This document shows positions 44,295 through 53,244 of a stretch of 64,000 nt of DNA, piece by piece. Within the stretch, counting starts at the first letter, position 1, and every line of letters begins with the position of its first letter. Both the position numbers and the translations under genes were made by a program. This DNA is from Burkholderiaceae bacterium (GTDB taxonomy: Bacteria > Pseudomonadota > Gammaproteobacteria > Burkholderiales > Burkholderiaceae_E), in NCBI GenBank assembly GCA_021166725.1, contig JAJPES010000056.1, positions 124,001 to 188,000 of the forward strand. Reading direction: 5' to 3'. The notes beneath the pieces were generated by a model. The model saw only the letters and a program-made list of their open reading frames with translations, was not told the DNA's origin and ran no database searches.

Positions 44295-44942
44295 TCAGCC
44301 GCCCCCGAGCAGCCCCGGCTTCCCCGCCTCCCAGCGCGCATATTCGGTGCTCAGCATGCGCACGTGTTCGAGTTCCTCGGCGGCGAGTTCCCGATACAAC
44401 TGCTCTTCGACCGACCCTTCGTCGGCGCGCAACGCGCAGTCGCTGAAGTACGCGCTCGCGCGATTCTCCAGTGCGATCGCGATGCGGAACAGGTTCGCGG
44501 GATCGGCCGGGCGGTTGACCACGCCGCCGAATACCGCGGCCACGTCCAGGTCGGCAATGCTCGCGTCCGTTGGCACTTCGGCGTGATAGCGGCGCGACAG
44601 CGTGCGCATGTGTTCGCTCTCCATCGCCGCCAGCGCTTCGAACAGCTCCTCGAGGATCGGCTCGTCGGTTTCGGCCGCGGCGCGCCGGTAGAACGCCTGT
44701 CCGCCGAGCTCGATCTCGAAGGCCTTGCGGATGCCTTCGAGCGCCGGGGCGTCGTCGATCTTTCGCGCCTCGAGCATTTCCAGTTCGCCGCCGCATTGCG
44801 GGCATCGCCCGTACGGAAAGGCGAAGCCGTCGCTGACCTTCGCGCAGCGCGTGCAGCGCCATTGCAGGACGGCGTCGGCACAGCAGATGTAGGCGCCGTC
44901 GTCGGCATCGTCCAGCGGCCGATGGCATTTCGGACATTGCAT
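44295..44942 (-). CDS. Rubrerythrin-family protein with N-terminal zinc ribbons
   Basis: 215 residues from ATG 44942 with GAGGAG about 8 nt upstream. The N-terminus carries CPKC (C3, C6), a second Cys pair and a rubredoxin-like knuckle (CTRC, then CPQCGG). The ferritin-like four-helix part has two diiron ExxH motifs, MESEHM and EELEHV, each with a preceding helix Glu. Rubrerythrins reduce hydrogen peroxide with electrons passed through a rubredoxin centre. The order here (metal-binding head before the diiron domain) is the reverse of classic rubrerythrin. It lies 10 nt downstream of an NfnAB-like flavoprotein gene, which could supply electrons. Confidence 0.82.
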   Translation of the reverse strand: MQCPKCHRPLDDADDGAYICCADAVLQWRCTRCAKVSDGFAFPYGRCPQCGGELEMLEARKIDDAPALEGIRKAFEIELGGQAFYRRAAAETDEPILEELFEALAAMESEHMRTLSRRYHAEVPTDASIADLDVAAVFGGVVNRPADPANLFRIAIALENRASAYFSDCALRADEGSVEEQLYRELAAEELEHVRMLSTEYARWEAGKPGLLGGG

Positions 44943-44952
44943 GGCGCGCTCC

Positions 44953-47292
44953 TCAGGCGGTCGCCGCGGCGAGCGGGGCAGGGGGCACGAAGGTCTCGAG
45001 ATCCTCGACGGCGATCGGCCATCTGCGCGGCTCGCGTTGCAGGTAAGCGGCGATCGCGCGCGCAGCGCGTCGTCCGGCACTCATCGCGAGGATCACCGTT
45101 GCGCCGCCGGTGACGATGTCGCCGCCGGCGAACACGCCGGGCAGGTTGGTCGCCTGCGTGCGGTCGTCGGCGACGATGTAGCCCCACTTGTTCAGCGCGA
45201 GGCCCTGGGTGGCCTTCGCGACGATCGGGTTCGCCTTGGTGCCCAGCGCGTAGATCACCGTGTCGCACGGCCACTCGACGAATTCCCCCAGCGGCACCGG
45301 CGCGCGCCGGCCTCGCTCGTCGGCTTCGCCCAGCGCCATCTTCTGCACGCTAATCGCGCGCACGTCGCCGTCGTCGGTGAGCAGGATCTCGACCGGTGCA
45401 TGCAGGAAGCTGAACTCGATGCCTTCTTCCTTCGCGTGGCGCAGTTCCTCGACGCGCGCCGGCGCCTCGGCCTCCGAGCGGCGATAGACGCAGCGCACGT
45501 GCGCCGCGCCGACGCGCCGGGCCACGCGCAGGCAATCCATCGCGGTGTTGCCCGCGCCGATGACGACGACGTTGTCGCCGACGCCGATCGGCGTGTCGCG
45601 ATACGGGAACTGGTCGCCGCCCATCAGGTTCACGCGGGTGAGAAACTCGTTGGCCGAGTAGACCTGTCCGGCGAACTCGCCCGGGATGCCGAGGAAGGCG
45701 GGAGCGCCCGCGCCCGCGGCGACGAACACCGCGTCGAATCCCATCGTCCCGGTGAGTTGCGGCACGGTGAAGGTCTTGCCGATCACCTTGTTGGTTTCGA
45801 AGCGCACGCCGCAATCCTGCAGGCGCCGTACTTCGCGGTCGATGATCTCGCGCGGCAGCCGGAACGACGGGATGCCGTAGCGCAGCACGCCGCCGACCAC
45901 GTGCAGCGCTTCATACACCGTGACCTCGGCGCCATACTTGACGAGGTCGGCGGCGGCGGCGAGGCCGCCCGGCCCCGAGCCTACGATCGCGACCTTCCCC
46001 AGCGACGTCTCGAAGCGCGGAGGCACCACCGGCGCGGGCTTCGCGTTGTCGCCGACGAAGCGCTCGAGCCGGCCGATCGCTACCGGCTCCATCTTCGCCT
46101 TGACGAGGATGCACTGCGCTTCGCACTGGCTTTCCTGCGGACACACGCGCCCGCACACCGACGGGAAGATGCTCGATTCGTGGATCGCGCCGACTGCGCC
46201 TTCGAGGTCGCGCACCATCAGGTGACGGATGAAGCGCGGAATGTCGATGCTGACCGGACAGCCGTCGATGCAGGTGGGGTTGATGCACTGGATGCAGCGC
46301 TCGGCCTCGCGCAGCGCCGCGCCGTAGTCGTAGCCGAGATTCACCTCGGCGAAGCTCTGCGCGCGCTCGGCCGGATCGCGCTCGGGCATCTTCACCTGGT
46401 GACGCTCTAGCGCCGAGAACTTCTTGTACGTGCGCTTGCCCTCGACGAAGAGCTTCTGCTCGATGCTGCAGACGTGCGCGGCGTCGTCGATGGCCTGCGC
46501 TTCCTGCTTCCTGAAACGCTTCTGGCGCGCGTGCAGTTCCTTGAAGTCGACCAGGTGCCCGTCGAAGTCGGGGCCGTCCACGCAGGCGAACTTGACCTCG
46601 CCGCCCACCGTCACGCGGCACGATCCGCACATGCCGGTGCCGTCGACCATGATCGTGTTCAGCGAGACCATCGTCTTCGCGCCGTACGGGCGCGTCGTCT
46701 CGACGCAGGCGTGCATCATCGGCATCGGGCCGATCGCCACGACGAGATCGGGCTGCTCGCGATCGAGCAGGTCCTTCAGCGCCTCGGTGACGAAGCCGGG
46801 GCGGCCCGCGCTGCCGTCGTCGGTGCAGACGATCAGCTGGTCGGCATGGGCGGCGAGCTTGTCTGCCCAGAACACGAGGTCCTTGTTGCGAAAGCCGACG
46901 ATGCAGGTGGTGCGGTTGCCGGCCTGCCGGAACGCGCGCAACTGCGGAAAGATCGGCGCCACGCCGAGCCCGCCGCCGACCAGCACGACGTGCCCCACCT
47001 TGTCGATGTGCTGCGGCAGGCCGAGCGGGCCGACGAAGTCGTCGAAGGTGTCGCCTTCGGCGTAGTCGTCGCGCATCTCGCGCGTGGTCTTGCCGAGCGC
47101 CTGCACGACCACCGTCACCGTGCCACGCTCGCGGTCGTAGTCGGCGACCGTCAGCGGAATGCGTTCGCCGCCTTCGCGCAGCCGCAGCATGACGAAGTGC
47201 CCGGGTTCGGCGGCGCGGGCGACGTCGGGCGCCCGGACCTCCCAGAGGAACGCGTTCTCCGAGAAGACCTCGTGGCGAGCGATCGAGTACAT
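44953..47292 (-). CDS. Fused NfnA/NfnB-like ferredoxin:NADP oxidoreductase (SudAB/GltD-like)
   Basis: 779 residues from ATG 47292. The N-terminal 280 residues are a ferredoxin-reductase-like FAD/NAD domain (FVMLRLREGGERIPLTVADY, VGGGLGVAPIFPQLRAF, GTGMCGSCRV) as in DHOD-B electron-transfer subunits, SudB and NfnA. The remaining 500 residues match the glutamate synthase small subunit/NfnB: cysteine clusters CIQCINPTC and CGRVCPQESQCEAQC for Fe-S centres, an FAD GSGPGGLAAA loop and an NADPH GAGNTAMDCLRVA loop. Two-gene homologues do flavin-based electron bifurcation or sulfide/polysulfide reduction. In this fused form the role is uncertain. It is the first gene of a pair with the rubrerythrin. 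Confidence 0.9.
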   Translation of the reverse strand: MYSIARHEVFSENAFLWEVRAPDVARAAEPGHFVMLRLREGGERIPLTVADYDRERGTVTVVVQALGKTTREMRDDYAEGDTFDDFVGPLGLPQHIDKVGHVVLVGGGLGVAPIFPQLRAFRQAGNRTTCIVGFRNKDLVFWADKLAAHADQLIVCTDDGSAGRPGFVTEALKDLLDREQPDLVVAIGPMPMMHACVETTRPYGAKTMVSLNTIMVDGTGMCGSCRVTVGGEVKFACVDGPDFDGHLVDFKELHARQKRFRKQEAQAIDDAAHVCSIEQKLFVEGKRTYKKFSALERHQVKMPERDPAERAQSFAEVNLGYDYGAALREAERCIQCINPTCIDGCPVSIDIPRFIRHLMVRDLEGAVGAIHESSIFPSVCGRVCPQESQCEAQCILVKAKMEPVAIGRLERFVGDNAKPAPVVPPRFETSLGKVAIVGSGPGGLAAAADLVKYGAEVTVYEALHVVGGVLRYGIPSFRLPREIIDREVRRLQDCGVRFETNKVIGKTFTVPQLTGTMGFDAVFVAAGAGAPAFLGIPGEFAGQVYSANEFLTRVNLMGGDQFPYRDTPIGVGDNVVVIGAGNTAMDCLRVARRVGAAHVRCVYRRSEAEAPARVEELRHAKEEGIEFSFLHAPVEILLTDDGDVRAISVQKMALGEADERGRRAPVPLGEFVEWPCDTVIYALGTKANPIVAKATQGLALNKWGYIVADDRTQATNLPGVFAGGDIVTGGATVILAMSAGRRAARAIAAYLQREPRRWPIAVEDLETFVPPAPLAAATA

Positions 47293-47486
47293 CGGTGGCT
47301 CCGGATGACGGTCAGCGACGAACAGCGGCGACGCGCGCCCGATCTTCGTGCGATTGCCGCTGGGCCTCCGATGAGCGCGACGTACCGCGCGATCATGCGC
47401 GGGCCGCGTGCGGCCGTCCAGAGCGAAATGGGGGCAGGGGTGCGGACCCCTGCCGTGCGGCGATCGGCCGGTGCGACGCGCAAGCG

Positions 47487-48164
47487 TCAGCCGGCGTCGG
47501 TCGCCTGCCGGCCCCTGGCCAGTTCGTCCAGCGTGCGCTCGAACACCTCCGGCGGTTGCCCTCCGGAGATCAGGTACCGGTTGTCGACGATGGTCGCCGG
47601 CACCGAGTGGATGCCTTCCAGCCGGTAGCGACGCTCTAGCGCGCGCACGTCGTCGGCGTACTCGCCGCTCTCCAGCATGCGGCGCGCATCGTCCGCAGCG
47701 AAACCGGCGTCGACGGCGAGTCGGACGAGCACCGAGCGGTCGGCGACGTTCTCGTTGTCGGCGAAGTACGCGTGAAAGAGCGCCCGCTGCAACGCCAGTG
47801 TTCGTTCGGAATCCTGCAGCCCCGCCCAGTGCAGCAAACGGTGCGCATCGAAGGTGTTCCAGACGCGCGTACCCGGGCGGTAGGCGATCGTCACACCGAG
47901 CGCTGCCGCGCGTTCGCGGATCGCCGCGCGGTTGGCTTCCAGTTGCGCCTCGTCGATGCCGTACTTGCGCATCAGGTGTTCGCCGGCATCGACGCCTTCG
48001 AACGGCATCGCAGGCTCGAGTTCGAAGGGCTGCAGATGGATGTCGGCCTGCACCCGATCGCCCAGCCGGACGAGTGCGGCCTGCAGGCCGGCGAGTCCGA
48101 TCGCGCACCAGGGGCAGGCGATGTCGGAGACGAAGTCGATGCGCAAGCGGGTGGTTTTGCTCAT
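47487..48164 (-). CDS. DsbA family (FrnE-like) oxidoreductase
   Basis: 225 residues from ATG 48164, no signal peptide, so cytoplasmic. A thioredoxin fold with DFVSDIACPWCAIG (CPWC at residues 17-20), an inserted helical domain, and the cis-proline region GIHSVPATIVDNRYLISG. It matches the FrnE/2-hydroxychromene-isomerase-like branch of DsbA-family proteins. It lies 194 nt upstream of the NfnAB-like gene on the same strand and divergent from ccoN, so a shared promoter region of 225 nt serves both directions. Confidence 0.88.
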   Translation of the reverse strand: MSKTTRLRIDFVSDIACPWCAIGLAGLQAALVRLGDRVQADIHLQPFELEPAMPFEGVDAGEHLMRKYGIDEAQLEANRAAIRERAAALGVTIAYRPGTRVWNTFDAHRLLHWAGLQDSERTLALQRALFHAYFADNENVADRSVLVRLAVDAGFAADDARRMLESGEYADDVRALERRYRLEGIHSVPATIVDNRYLISGGQPPEVFERTLDELARGRQATDAG

Positions 48165-48389
48165 CGTGGTTCTTCCGTAGAGGGCCTCATTCTGCCTCCC
48201 CGCACCGTGCAGCGTCGGTGCTTGCCACGATGCGATGCGGGTGGCGCATCGAACAAATCTGTATTTGCAGTAAAGGTTTAGTGGTCTCTGGTCTCCCCGG
48301 GCAACGCGTGCGTATACGGTTGCGGCAACCGGCGCCGGCGAGGAAGTCTGCTCGCGGTTCGCGCCGCGACTACTACGCGGGGAAGCAGA

Positions 48390-49832
48390 ATGCCCGGGCC
48401 TTCGCCGATTCTCTCCGTGGGCCGCCCGCTCGCCGCCGGCAAGGCACGAGTCGAAGCGGTCGCCGAGACCGACGTCGAATGGACGCGGTTGATCTTTGCG
48501 TACCTGGCCTGCGCCACTGTCTGGCTGATCGTGGGCACGCTGATCGGTTCGTACCTGAGCGTGAAGTTCGTCGCGCCCGACATCGATCACGTGTCGTGGC
48601 TGTCCTTCGGTCGCCTGCGCCCGGTTCATACCAACACCGTGTTCTGGGGCTGGACCTCGCTGGCGATGATCGCGCTCGCGCTGTACGTCGTTCCGAAGAC
48701 GAGCCAGCGGCGCCTGTACAGCTTCCCGATCGCGTGGACGAGCCTCGTGCTGATGAACCTGGCGGTGATCGTCGGCGGCGCGCTGCTGATGATCGGGATC
48801 AACAACGGCGGCCAGGAGTATCGCGAGTACGTATGGCCGGCGATGGGCCTGTTCGCGGCCGGGACGGTGCTCACCGCGTACAACCTGATCCGCACGATCG
48901 CCGACCGCGGGATCGAGGAAATCTACATCTCGAACTGGTACATCGTCGCCGGCTTCCTGTGGACGATCGCGCTGGTGACGATCGCCTACGTGCCGTTCTA
49001 CCAGGGCAACGCGATCAGCGAGACGGTGATCCAGGGCTACTACATGCACAACGCGGTGGGCATGTGGTTCACGCCGGTCGTCCTCGGTCTCACCTACTAC
49101 TTCCTGCCCAAGCTGCTGAACAAGCCGATCTATTCGTATTCGCTCGGCGTGCTCGCGTTCTGGACGCAGATGGTCTTCTACACGATGATCGGCGCGCATC
49201 ACTTCGTGTTCGCGCCTACGCCGTGGTGGCTGCAGACGGTGGCGATCATCTTCAGCGTCGGCATGCTGGTGACGCTGGCGGCCGGCACCGGCAACTTCCT
49301 GCTGACGATGAAGGGCAGCGGTCGCACGATCGCGCGAAGTTACAGCCTGCCGTTCATCCTCGCCGGCGTGATCTCGTACTTCCTGTGGTCGGCGCAGGGA
49401 ACGCTCGAGGCGCTGCGCTCGCTGAACCCGGTCTGGCACTTCACCAACTACACGGTGGCGCATTCGCACCAGACGATGTACGGCTTCGTCGTGTTCCTCG
49501 TCTGGGGCGGCATCTACGGCCTGCTGCCGCGGATGACCGGGCGCGAGCCTTCGCACCTGCTGGCCGGAATCCACTTCTGGTTCGCGCTGATCGGCTACCT
49601 GATCTACACGACCGCGCTGATGATCGGCGGCACGCTGCAGGGACTGAGCTGGATCCGCGGGCAGGCATTCATCGCGTCGGTCACGCTGCTCGTGCCGTAC
49701 TGGCTGTGGCGCGCGGTGGGCGGAGGAATGATGTTCCTGTCGCATCTGATCTTCGCCTACAACCTGTGGCGTATGCGAGCGTCGCGCGACGAAGCAGCGC
49801 TTGCCGCACGGCCGAGCGAGGCGCTGGCATGA
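48390..49832 (+). CDS. ccoN: cbb3-type cytochrome c oxidase subunit I (CcoN-like)
   Basis: Heme-copper oxidase catalytic subunit, 480 residues with about twelve membrane helices. The low-spin heme b ligand is H80 (RPVHTNT). CuB ligands are H220 (YYMHNAVG) and H270-H271 (GAHHF). The heme ligands H358 and H360 are in TVAHSHQTMYGF. Y250 in KPIYSYSL matches the tyrosine cross-linked in cbb3 oxidases. The GWxxN-type early helix and the absence of a loop-VI tyrosine place it with CcoN rather than aa3 subunits or NorB. Its stop overlaps the next gene's start (ATGA). No FNR/Anr box was recognised in the 225-nt upstream gap. Confidence 0.9.
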   Translation: MPGPSPILSVGRPLAAGKARVEAVAETDVEWTRLIFAYLACATVWLIVGTLIGSYLSVKFVAPDIDHVSWLSFGRLRPVHTNTVFWGWTSLAMIALALYVVPKTSQRRLYSFPIAWTSLVLMNLAVIVGGALLMIGINNGGQEYREYVWPAMGLFAAGTVLTAYNLIRTIADRGIEEIYISNWYIVAGFLWTIALVTIAYVPFYQGNAISETVIQGYYMHNAVGMWFTPVVLGLTYYFLPKLLNKPIYSYSLGVLAFWTQMVFYTMIGAHHFVFAPTPWWLQTVAIIFSVGMLVTLAAGTGNFLLTMKGSGRTIARSYSLPFILAGVISYFLWSAQGTLEALRSLNPVWHFTNYTVAHSHQTMYGFVVFLVWGGIYGLLPRMTGREPSHLLAGIHFWFALIGYLIYTTALMIGGTLQGLSWIRGQAFIASVTLLVPYWLWRAVGGGMMFLSHLIFAYNLWRMRASRDEAALAARPSEALA

Positions 49833-50833
49833 ACTTCCACAAGAACCACTGGTTGCTGTTCTCGGTGGTGTTCTTCGGCTACGTGGCGCTCGCGTGGATC
49901 GTCGGCATCGGCCCGGCGATCTGGACTCAGGCGAACAGCGATCCGCTGCCCGGAAGCGCGCCGCTGACGGCCCTCGAGCAGCACGGTCTCGAGGTCTACA
50001 TCGCCGAGGGCTGCGTCGCCTGCCACACGCAGCAGGTGCGGCCGCTGAAGATGGACGAGGTCTGGGGACGTCCGTCCACCCCTGGCGACTACGCGCACGT
50101 GCGCCCGCTGGGCATGCTGCAGCCCTATGCGCCGGCGGTTCTCGGCTCCGAGCGCACGGGGCCCGATCTCACCAGCATCGGCGTGCGCCAGCCGAGCGCA
50201 ACATGGCAGTTCATCCACCTGTACCAGCCGCGCGCCGTCGTGCCCGATTCGATCATGCCGGCGTTTCCGTGGTTGTTCGACGTCGTCGAACAGCCCGCAG
50301 CAGACGCGGTCGTGGTCCCCGTTCCGGCGTCGCACGCGCCTGCCTCGGGCAAGGTCGTCGCCACCGAGCGGGCGGCGGCGCTGGTGGCGTATCTCGCGTC
50401 GCTGAAGCAGGTCGCGTTGAAGGGCGAGCAGGCATCGCCTGCGGCTTCGAAGGCGTCGACGTCCACCGCGCCCGCTTCGGCCCCGGCAGGCAAGGCGCAG
50501 GCGCAGGGCGCCGCTCTTTACGCCAGCCACTGCGCGTCGTGCCATCAGGCGAGCGGCGAGGGCCTGCCCGGCGTCTTTCCGCCGTTGAAGAACGATCCGG
50601 TGGTGAACGCCGACGACGCGTCCGAGCACATCGCCACCGTGCTGAACGGCGCGCACGGCCGCACGATCGACGGCAGGACCTATCCGTCGGAGATGCCCGG
50701 CTTCGGCGACCAGCTCTCCGATGAGCAGATCGCGGCGATCGTCACTCACGAACGATCGAGCTGGGGCAACCACGGTCGCTCGGTGACCGCGAAGGACGTC
50801 ACCGACGTTCGCGCACGGGGCGGCAGGAAATGA
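49829..50833 (+). CDS. ccoO: CcoO-like cytochrome c fused to a second cytochrome c domain
   Basis: 334 residues. One N-terminal membrane helix (LLFSVVFFGYVALAWIVG), then a CcoO-type monoheme domain with CVACH (C62, C65, H66), RPLKMDEVWGRPS and a PDLTSIG/MP-type distal methionine region (SIMPAFPWLF). A 60-residue Ala/Ser/Lys linker leads to a second cytochrome c domain, CASCHQASGEGLPGVFPPL (C235, C238, H239). Classical CcoO has only the first domain. It starts inside the ccoN stop codon and overlaps the next gene by 4 nt. Confidence 0.87.
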   Translation: MNFHKNHWLLFSVVFFGYVALAWIVGIGPAIWTQANSDPLPGSAPLTALEQHGLEVYIAEGCVACHTQQVRPLKMDEVWGRPSTPGDYAHVRPLGMLQPYAPAVLGSERTGPDLTSIGVRQPSATWQFIHLYQPRAVVPDSIMPAFPWLFDVVEQPAADAVVVPVPASHAPASGKVVATERAAALVAYLASLKQVALKGEQASPAASKASTSTAPASAPAGKAQAQGAALYASHCASCHQASGEGLPGVFPPLKNDPVVNADDASEHIATVLNGAHGRTIDGRTYPSEMPGFGDQLSDEQIAAIVTHERSSWGNHGRSVTAKDVTDVRARGGRK

Positions 50834-51951
50834 ACATGGCCGCCGGGCCGCAGGGCGTGGCCGATTGGCTGCTGGTGCTGGTGGCCGTGGTGGTCGTCGT
50901 ACTGGTCGCCGTCTACGCGGTGCGAATGCTGATCTCGCCGCGCGAGAAGGATCCCGAGCACATCAAGCGCCGCGTGCTGCGCGACGAGGCGACGGCTTCG
51001 CCGGCGCGGTCCGCCGCAACGGCGTCGGTCGATGCGGTCGCTGGCGAGGCCGCAGCGAACGAGTCGCACGTGATCGTCTGGCTCGACGACGCCAGCGAGC
51101 CGCTGCTGCGCTATCGGCCGCCGGTGCGCTTCGAACTGGACACCTCCCGTCTCGAAGACGGCCAGCATCGGCTGCGCATCGAGGCCTACGACTCCACCGG
51201 GCAGAGAGGCGTACGGACGGTTCCCTTCGTCGTGCGCAACGGTCCCGGGATCGCGATCAACGGGATCAGCGACAACGACGTCCTCGAAGGAAAGATCGAC
51301 GTCCTCGTCAACTCGTACGGCGGAGCCGCCGAGGCGCACTGGGAGCCGTCGCGCGCCGAGACGCCCGCGCCGGTGCCGACCTGGGCGTGGGTACTGTTCA
51401 TCGTCGTCGTCGCTTTCGGCGTCTTTTACGGCGTGCGTCTGTGGAATCCGCCGCCCGAGTTCGCGGCGACGCCCACCTATGGGTCGCTTGCGCTCGGCTC
51501 GATGACCTTGTCCGACCTGGCATCGGCCGCGGCGCCCGGCGCCGGGGCTTCGCAGGCGTCGTCCGGTGCTGCGCCGGCGTCCGAGAGCGCAGCGGGAGCT
51601 GCCGGGGCTGCGGGCGGCGACGCCGCGCTGGGTGCCTCGGTGTACGCCAACAACTGCGCGGCCTGCCATCAGGCAAGCGGCAAGGGACTGCCAGGCGTGT
51701 TTCCGCCGCTGGCAGGCAATGCCGTCGTGCTCGACAAGGATCCTGCCACGCATATCGAAATCGTCCTGCACGGCCTGCAGGGCAAGGCCATCGACGGCAC
51801 GAAATATGATTCGCCGATGCCGGCGTGGGCAGGGCAGCTCGACGACGCGCAGATCGCGGCGGTGATCAACCACGAACGCAGCAGTTGGGGAAATCACGCG
51901 CCCGCAGTAACGGCGCAGGACGTGGCGAAGTTGCGGGCGGCGAAGAAGTAG
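50830..51951 (+). CDS. Membrane-bound cytochrome c with Ig-like domain (third oxidase subunit)
   Basis: 373 residues. Membrane helix 1 (LLVLVAVVVVVLVAVYAV), an extracytoplasmic beta-rich Ig-like segment (VIVWLDDASEPLLRYRPPV, ending VVRNGPGI), helix 2 (WAWVLFIVVVAFGVFYG), an Ala/Ser linker and a cytochrome c domain with CAACHQASGKGLPGVFPPL (C276, C279, H280). The heme domain is nearly a copy of the second heme domain of the preceding protein, including the shared ending HERSSWGNH. It takes the place of CcoP but has one heme and a different topology. ATG 50830 overlaps the upstream stop. Confidence 0.85.
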   Translation: MNMAAGPQGVADWLLVLVAVVVVVLVAVYAVRMLISPREKDPEHIKRRVLRDEATASPARSAATASVDAVAGEAAANESHVIVWLDDASEPLLRYRPPVRFELDTSRLEDGQHRLRIEAYDSTGQRGVRTVPFVVRNGPGIAINGISDNDVLEGKIDVLVNSYGGAAEAHWEPSRAETPAPVPTWAWVLFIVVVAFGVFYGVRLWNPPPEFAATPTYGSLALGSMTLSDLASAAAPGAGASQASSGAAPASESAAGAAGAAGGDAALGASVYANNCAACHQASGKGLPGVFPPLAGNAVVLDKDPATHIEIVLHGLQGKAIDGTKYDSPMPAWAGQLDDAQIAAVINHERSSWGNHAPAVTAQDVAKLRAAKK

Positions 51952-51952
51952 C

Positions 51953-53053
51953 TCAGCGGGCGGCGCTGCGCCGGCGCATGCGCACGGCCGCGTCGAGCGA
52001 CTCGAGCAGGCGTACCGAGTCGTCCCAGCCCAGGCATGCGTCGGTAATGCTCTGTCCGTAGACGAGCGAGCGCGGATCGTCCGTGCCGGGCGTGAACGGC
52101 TGTCGGCCTTCGACGAGATGGCTTTCGATCATCGCCCCGAGGACGGCGCGACTGCCGCCGGCGATCTGCGCGCACACCGCATCGGCGACCTCGCGCTGGC
52201 GAAGCGCCTGCTTGTTGCTGTTCGCGTGCGAGAAATCGATCATCAGCGAAGGACGGCAATCGCTGTCGGCGAGCGCGCGGCATGCCGCCTCGACGCTGGC
52301 TGCGTCGTAGTTCGGCGTGCGCCCGCCGCGCAGGATCAGGTGGCAGTCGGGATTGCCCAGCGTGCGCACCATCGCAACGTGGCCGTTCTTGTGGATACCG
52401 AGGAAGTTGTGCGATGCGCGCGCAGCGAGCATCGCATCGATGGCGACGCGCACGTTGCCGTCGGTGCCGTTCTTGAAGCCGATCGGCGCCGAGGTACCCG
52501 AGGCCAGTTCGCGGTGCACCTGGCTCTCGGTGGTGCGCGCACCGATCGCGCCCCAGGCGACGAGGTCGGCGAGGTATTGCGGCGACATCGTGTCGAGCAG
52601 CTCGCTGCCGGCGGGCACGCCGGTGCGCGCGATGTCGATCAGCAGCGAACGCGCGATGCGCAGCCCTTCGCTGATGCGGCAGCTCTCGTCGAGGTACGGG
52701 TCGTTGATCAGGCCCTTCCAGCCGACGGTGGTGCGCGGCTTCTCGAAGTACACGCGCATCACGATCTCGAGCGTGTCGCGCAGTCGCTCGCGCAGCTCGG
52801 CCAGACGCTGCGCGTACTCGAGTGCTGCACGCGGGTCGTGGATCGAGCACGGACCGATGACGACGAGCAAGCGGTCGTCCTCGTTGCGCACGATCGCGCG
52901 CACCGCCGCGCGGGCGTCGAGCACCTGTCGCTCGACGGCCGTGCCGGCGATGGGGAAGAAGCGCAGCAGGTCCTCGGGCGGCGGCAGCACGAGCATCTGG
53001 GCAATGCGCTCGTCGTCGACGCGCGCGTTCGGGTCGGTCGGATCGGGTTGCAT
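51953..53053 (-). CDS. aroG: 3-deoxy-7-phosphoheptulonate synthase (DAHP synthase, class I)
   Basis: First enzyme of aromatic amino acid synthesis (PEP plus erythrose 4-phosphate). ATG 53053 gives 366 residues. Motifs: VVIGPCSIHDP, MRVYFEKPRTTVGWKGLINDP, GAIGARTTESQVHRELASG, GFKNGTDG and the metal site in SLMIDFSHANSNK. The N-terminus (VDDERIAQM) is that of the AroF/G/H group regulated by aromatic amino acids; which one it senses is not clear. It is convergent with the oxidase genes, with only 1 nt between stops. Confidence 0.95.
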   Translation of the reverse strand: MQPDPTDPNARVDDERIAQMLVLPPPEDLLRFFPIAGTAVERQVLDARAAVRAIVRNEDDRLLVVIGPCSIHDPRAALEYAQRLAELRERLRDTLEIVMRVYFEKPRTTVGWKGLINDPYLDESCRISEGLRIARSLLIDIARTGVPAGSELLDTMSPQYLADLVAWGAIGARTTESQVHRELASGTSAPIGFKNGTDGNVRVAIDAMLAARASHNFLGIHKNGHVAMVRTLGNPDCHLILRGGRTPNYDAASVEAACRALADSDCRPSLMIDFSHANSNKQALRQREVADAVCAQIAGGSRAVLGAMIESHLVEGRQPFTPGTDDPRSLVYGQSITDACLGWDDSVRLLESLDAAVRMRRRSAAR

Positions 53054-53244
53054 GTGGGGGGGCGCTTGCCGCGGACGAAGGATGGTAACGCGCAGCGCGA
53101 GCGGCAGGCGTCGCGCGTTGTGCGGCCATCGGCGCGCGGCCTGCCGCCAGTGGTGGCATCGACGGGGCCAGCCCGTCGATTGCTCGATGATCTCCCTTCG
53201 GCCGCGGTCGAGCGCGACGGCGCGGCGCACAACGGAGACGGACG

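Noticed and set aside
44953-48108. Reading the NfnAB-like gene as a 1051-codon ORF starting at 48108
   Set aside because: The first 272 codons run through the DsbA-family gene in the wrong frame and give an Arg/Pro-rich product; ATG 47292 gives a normal N-terminus.
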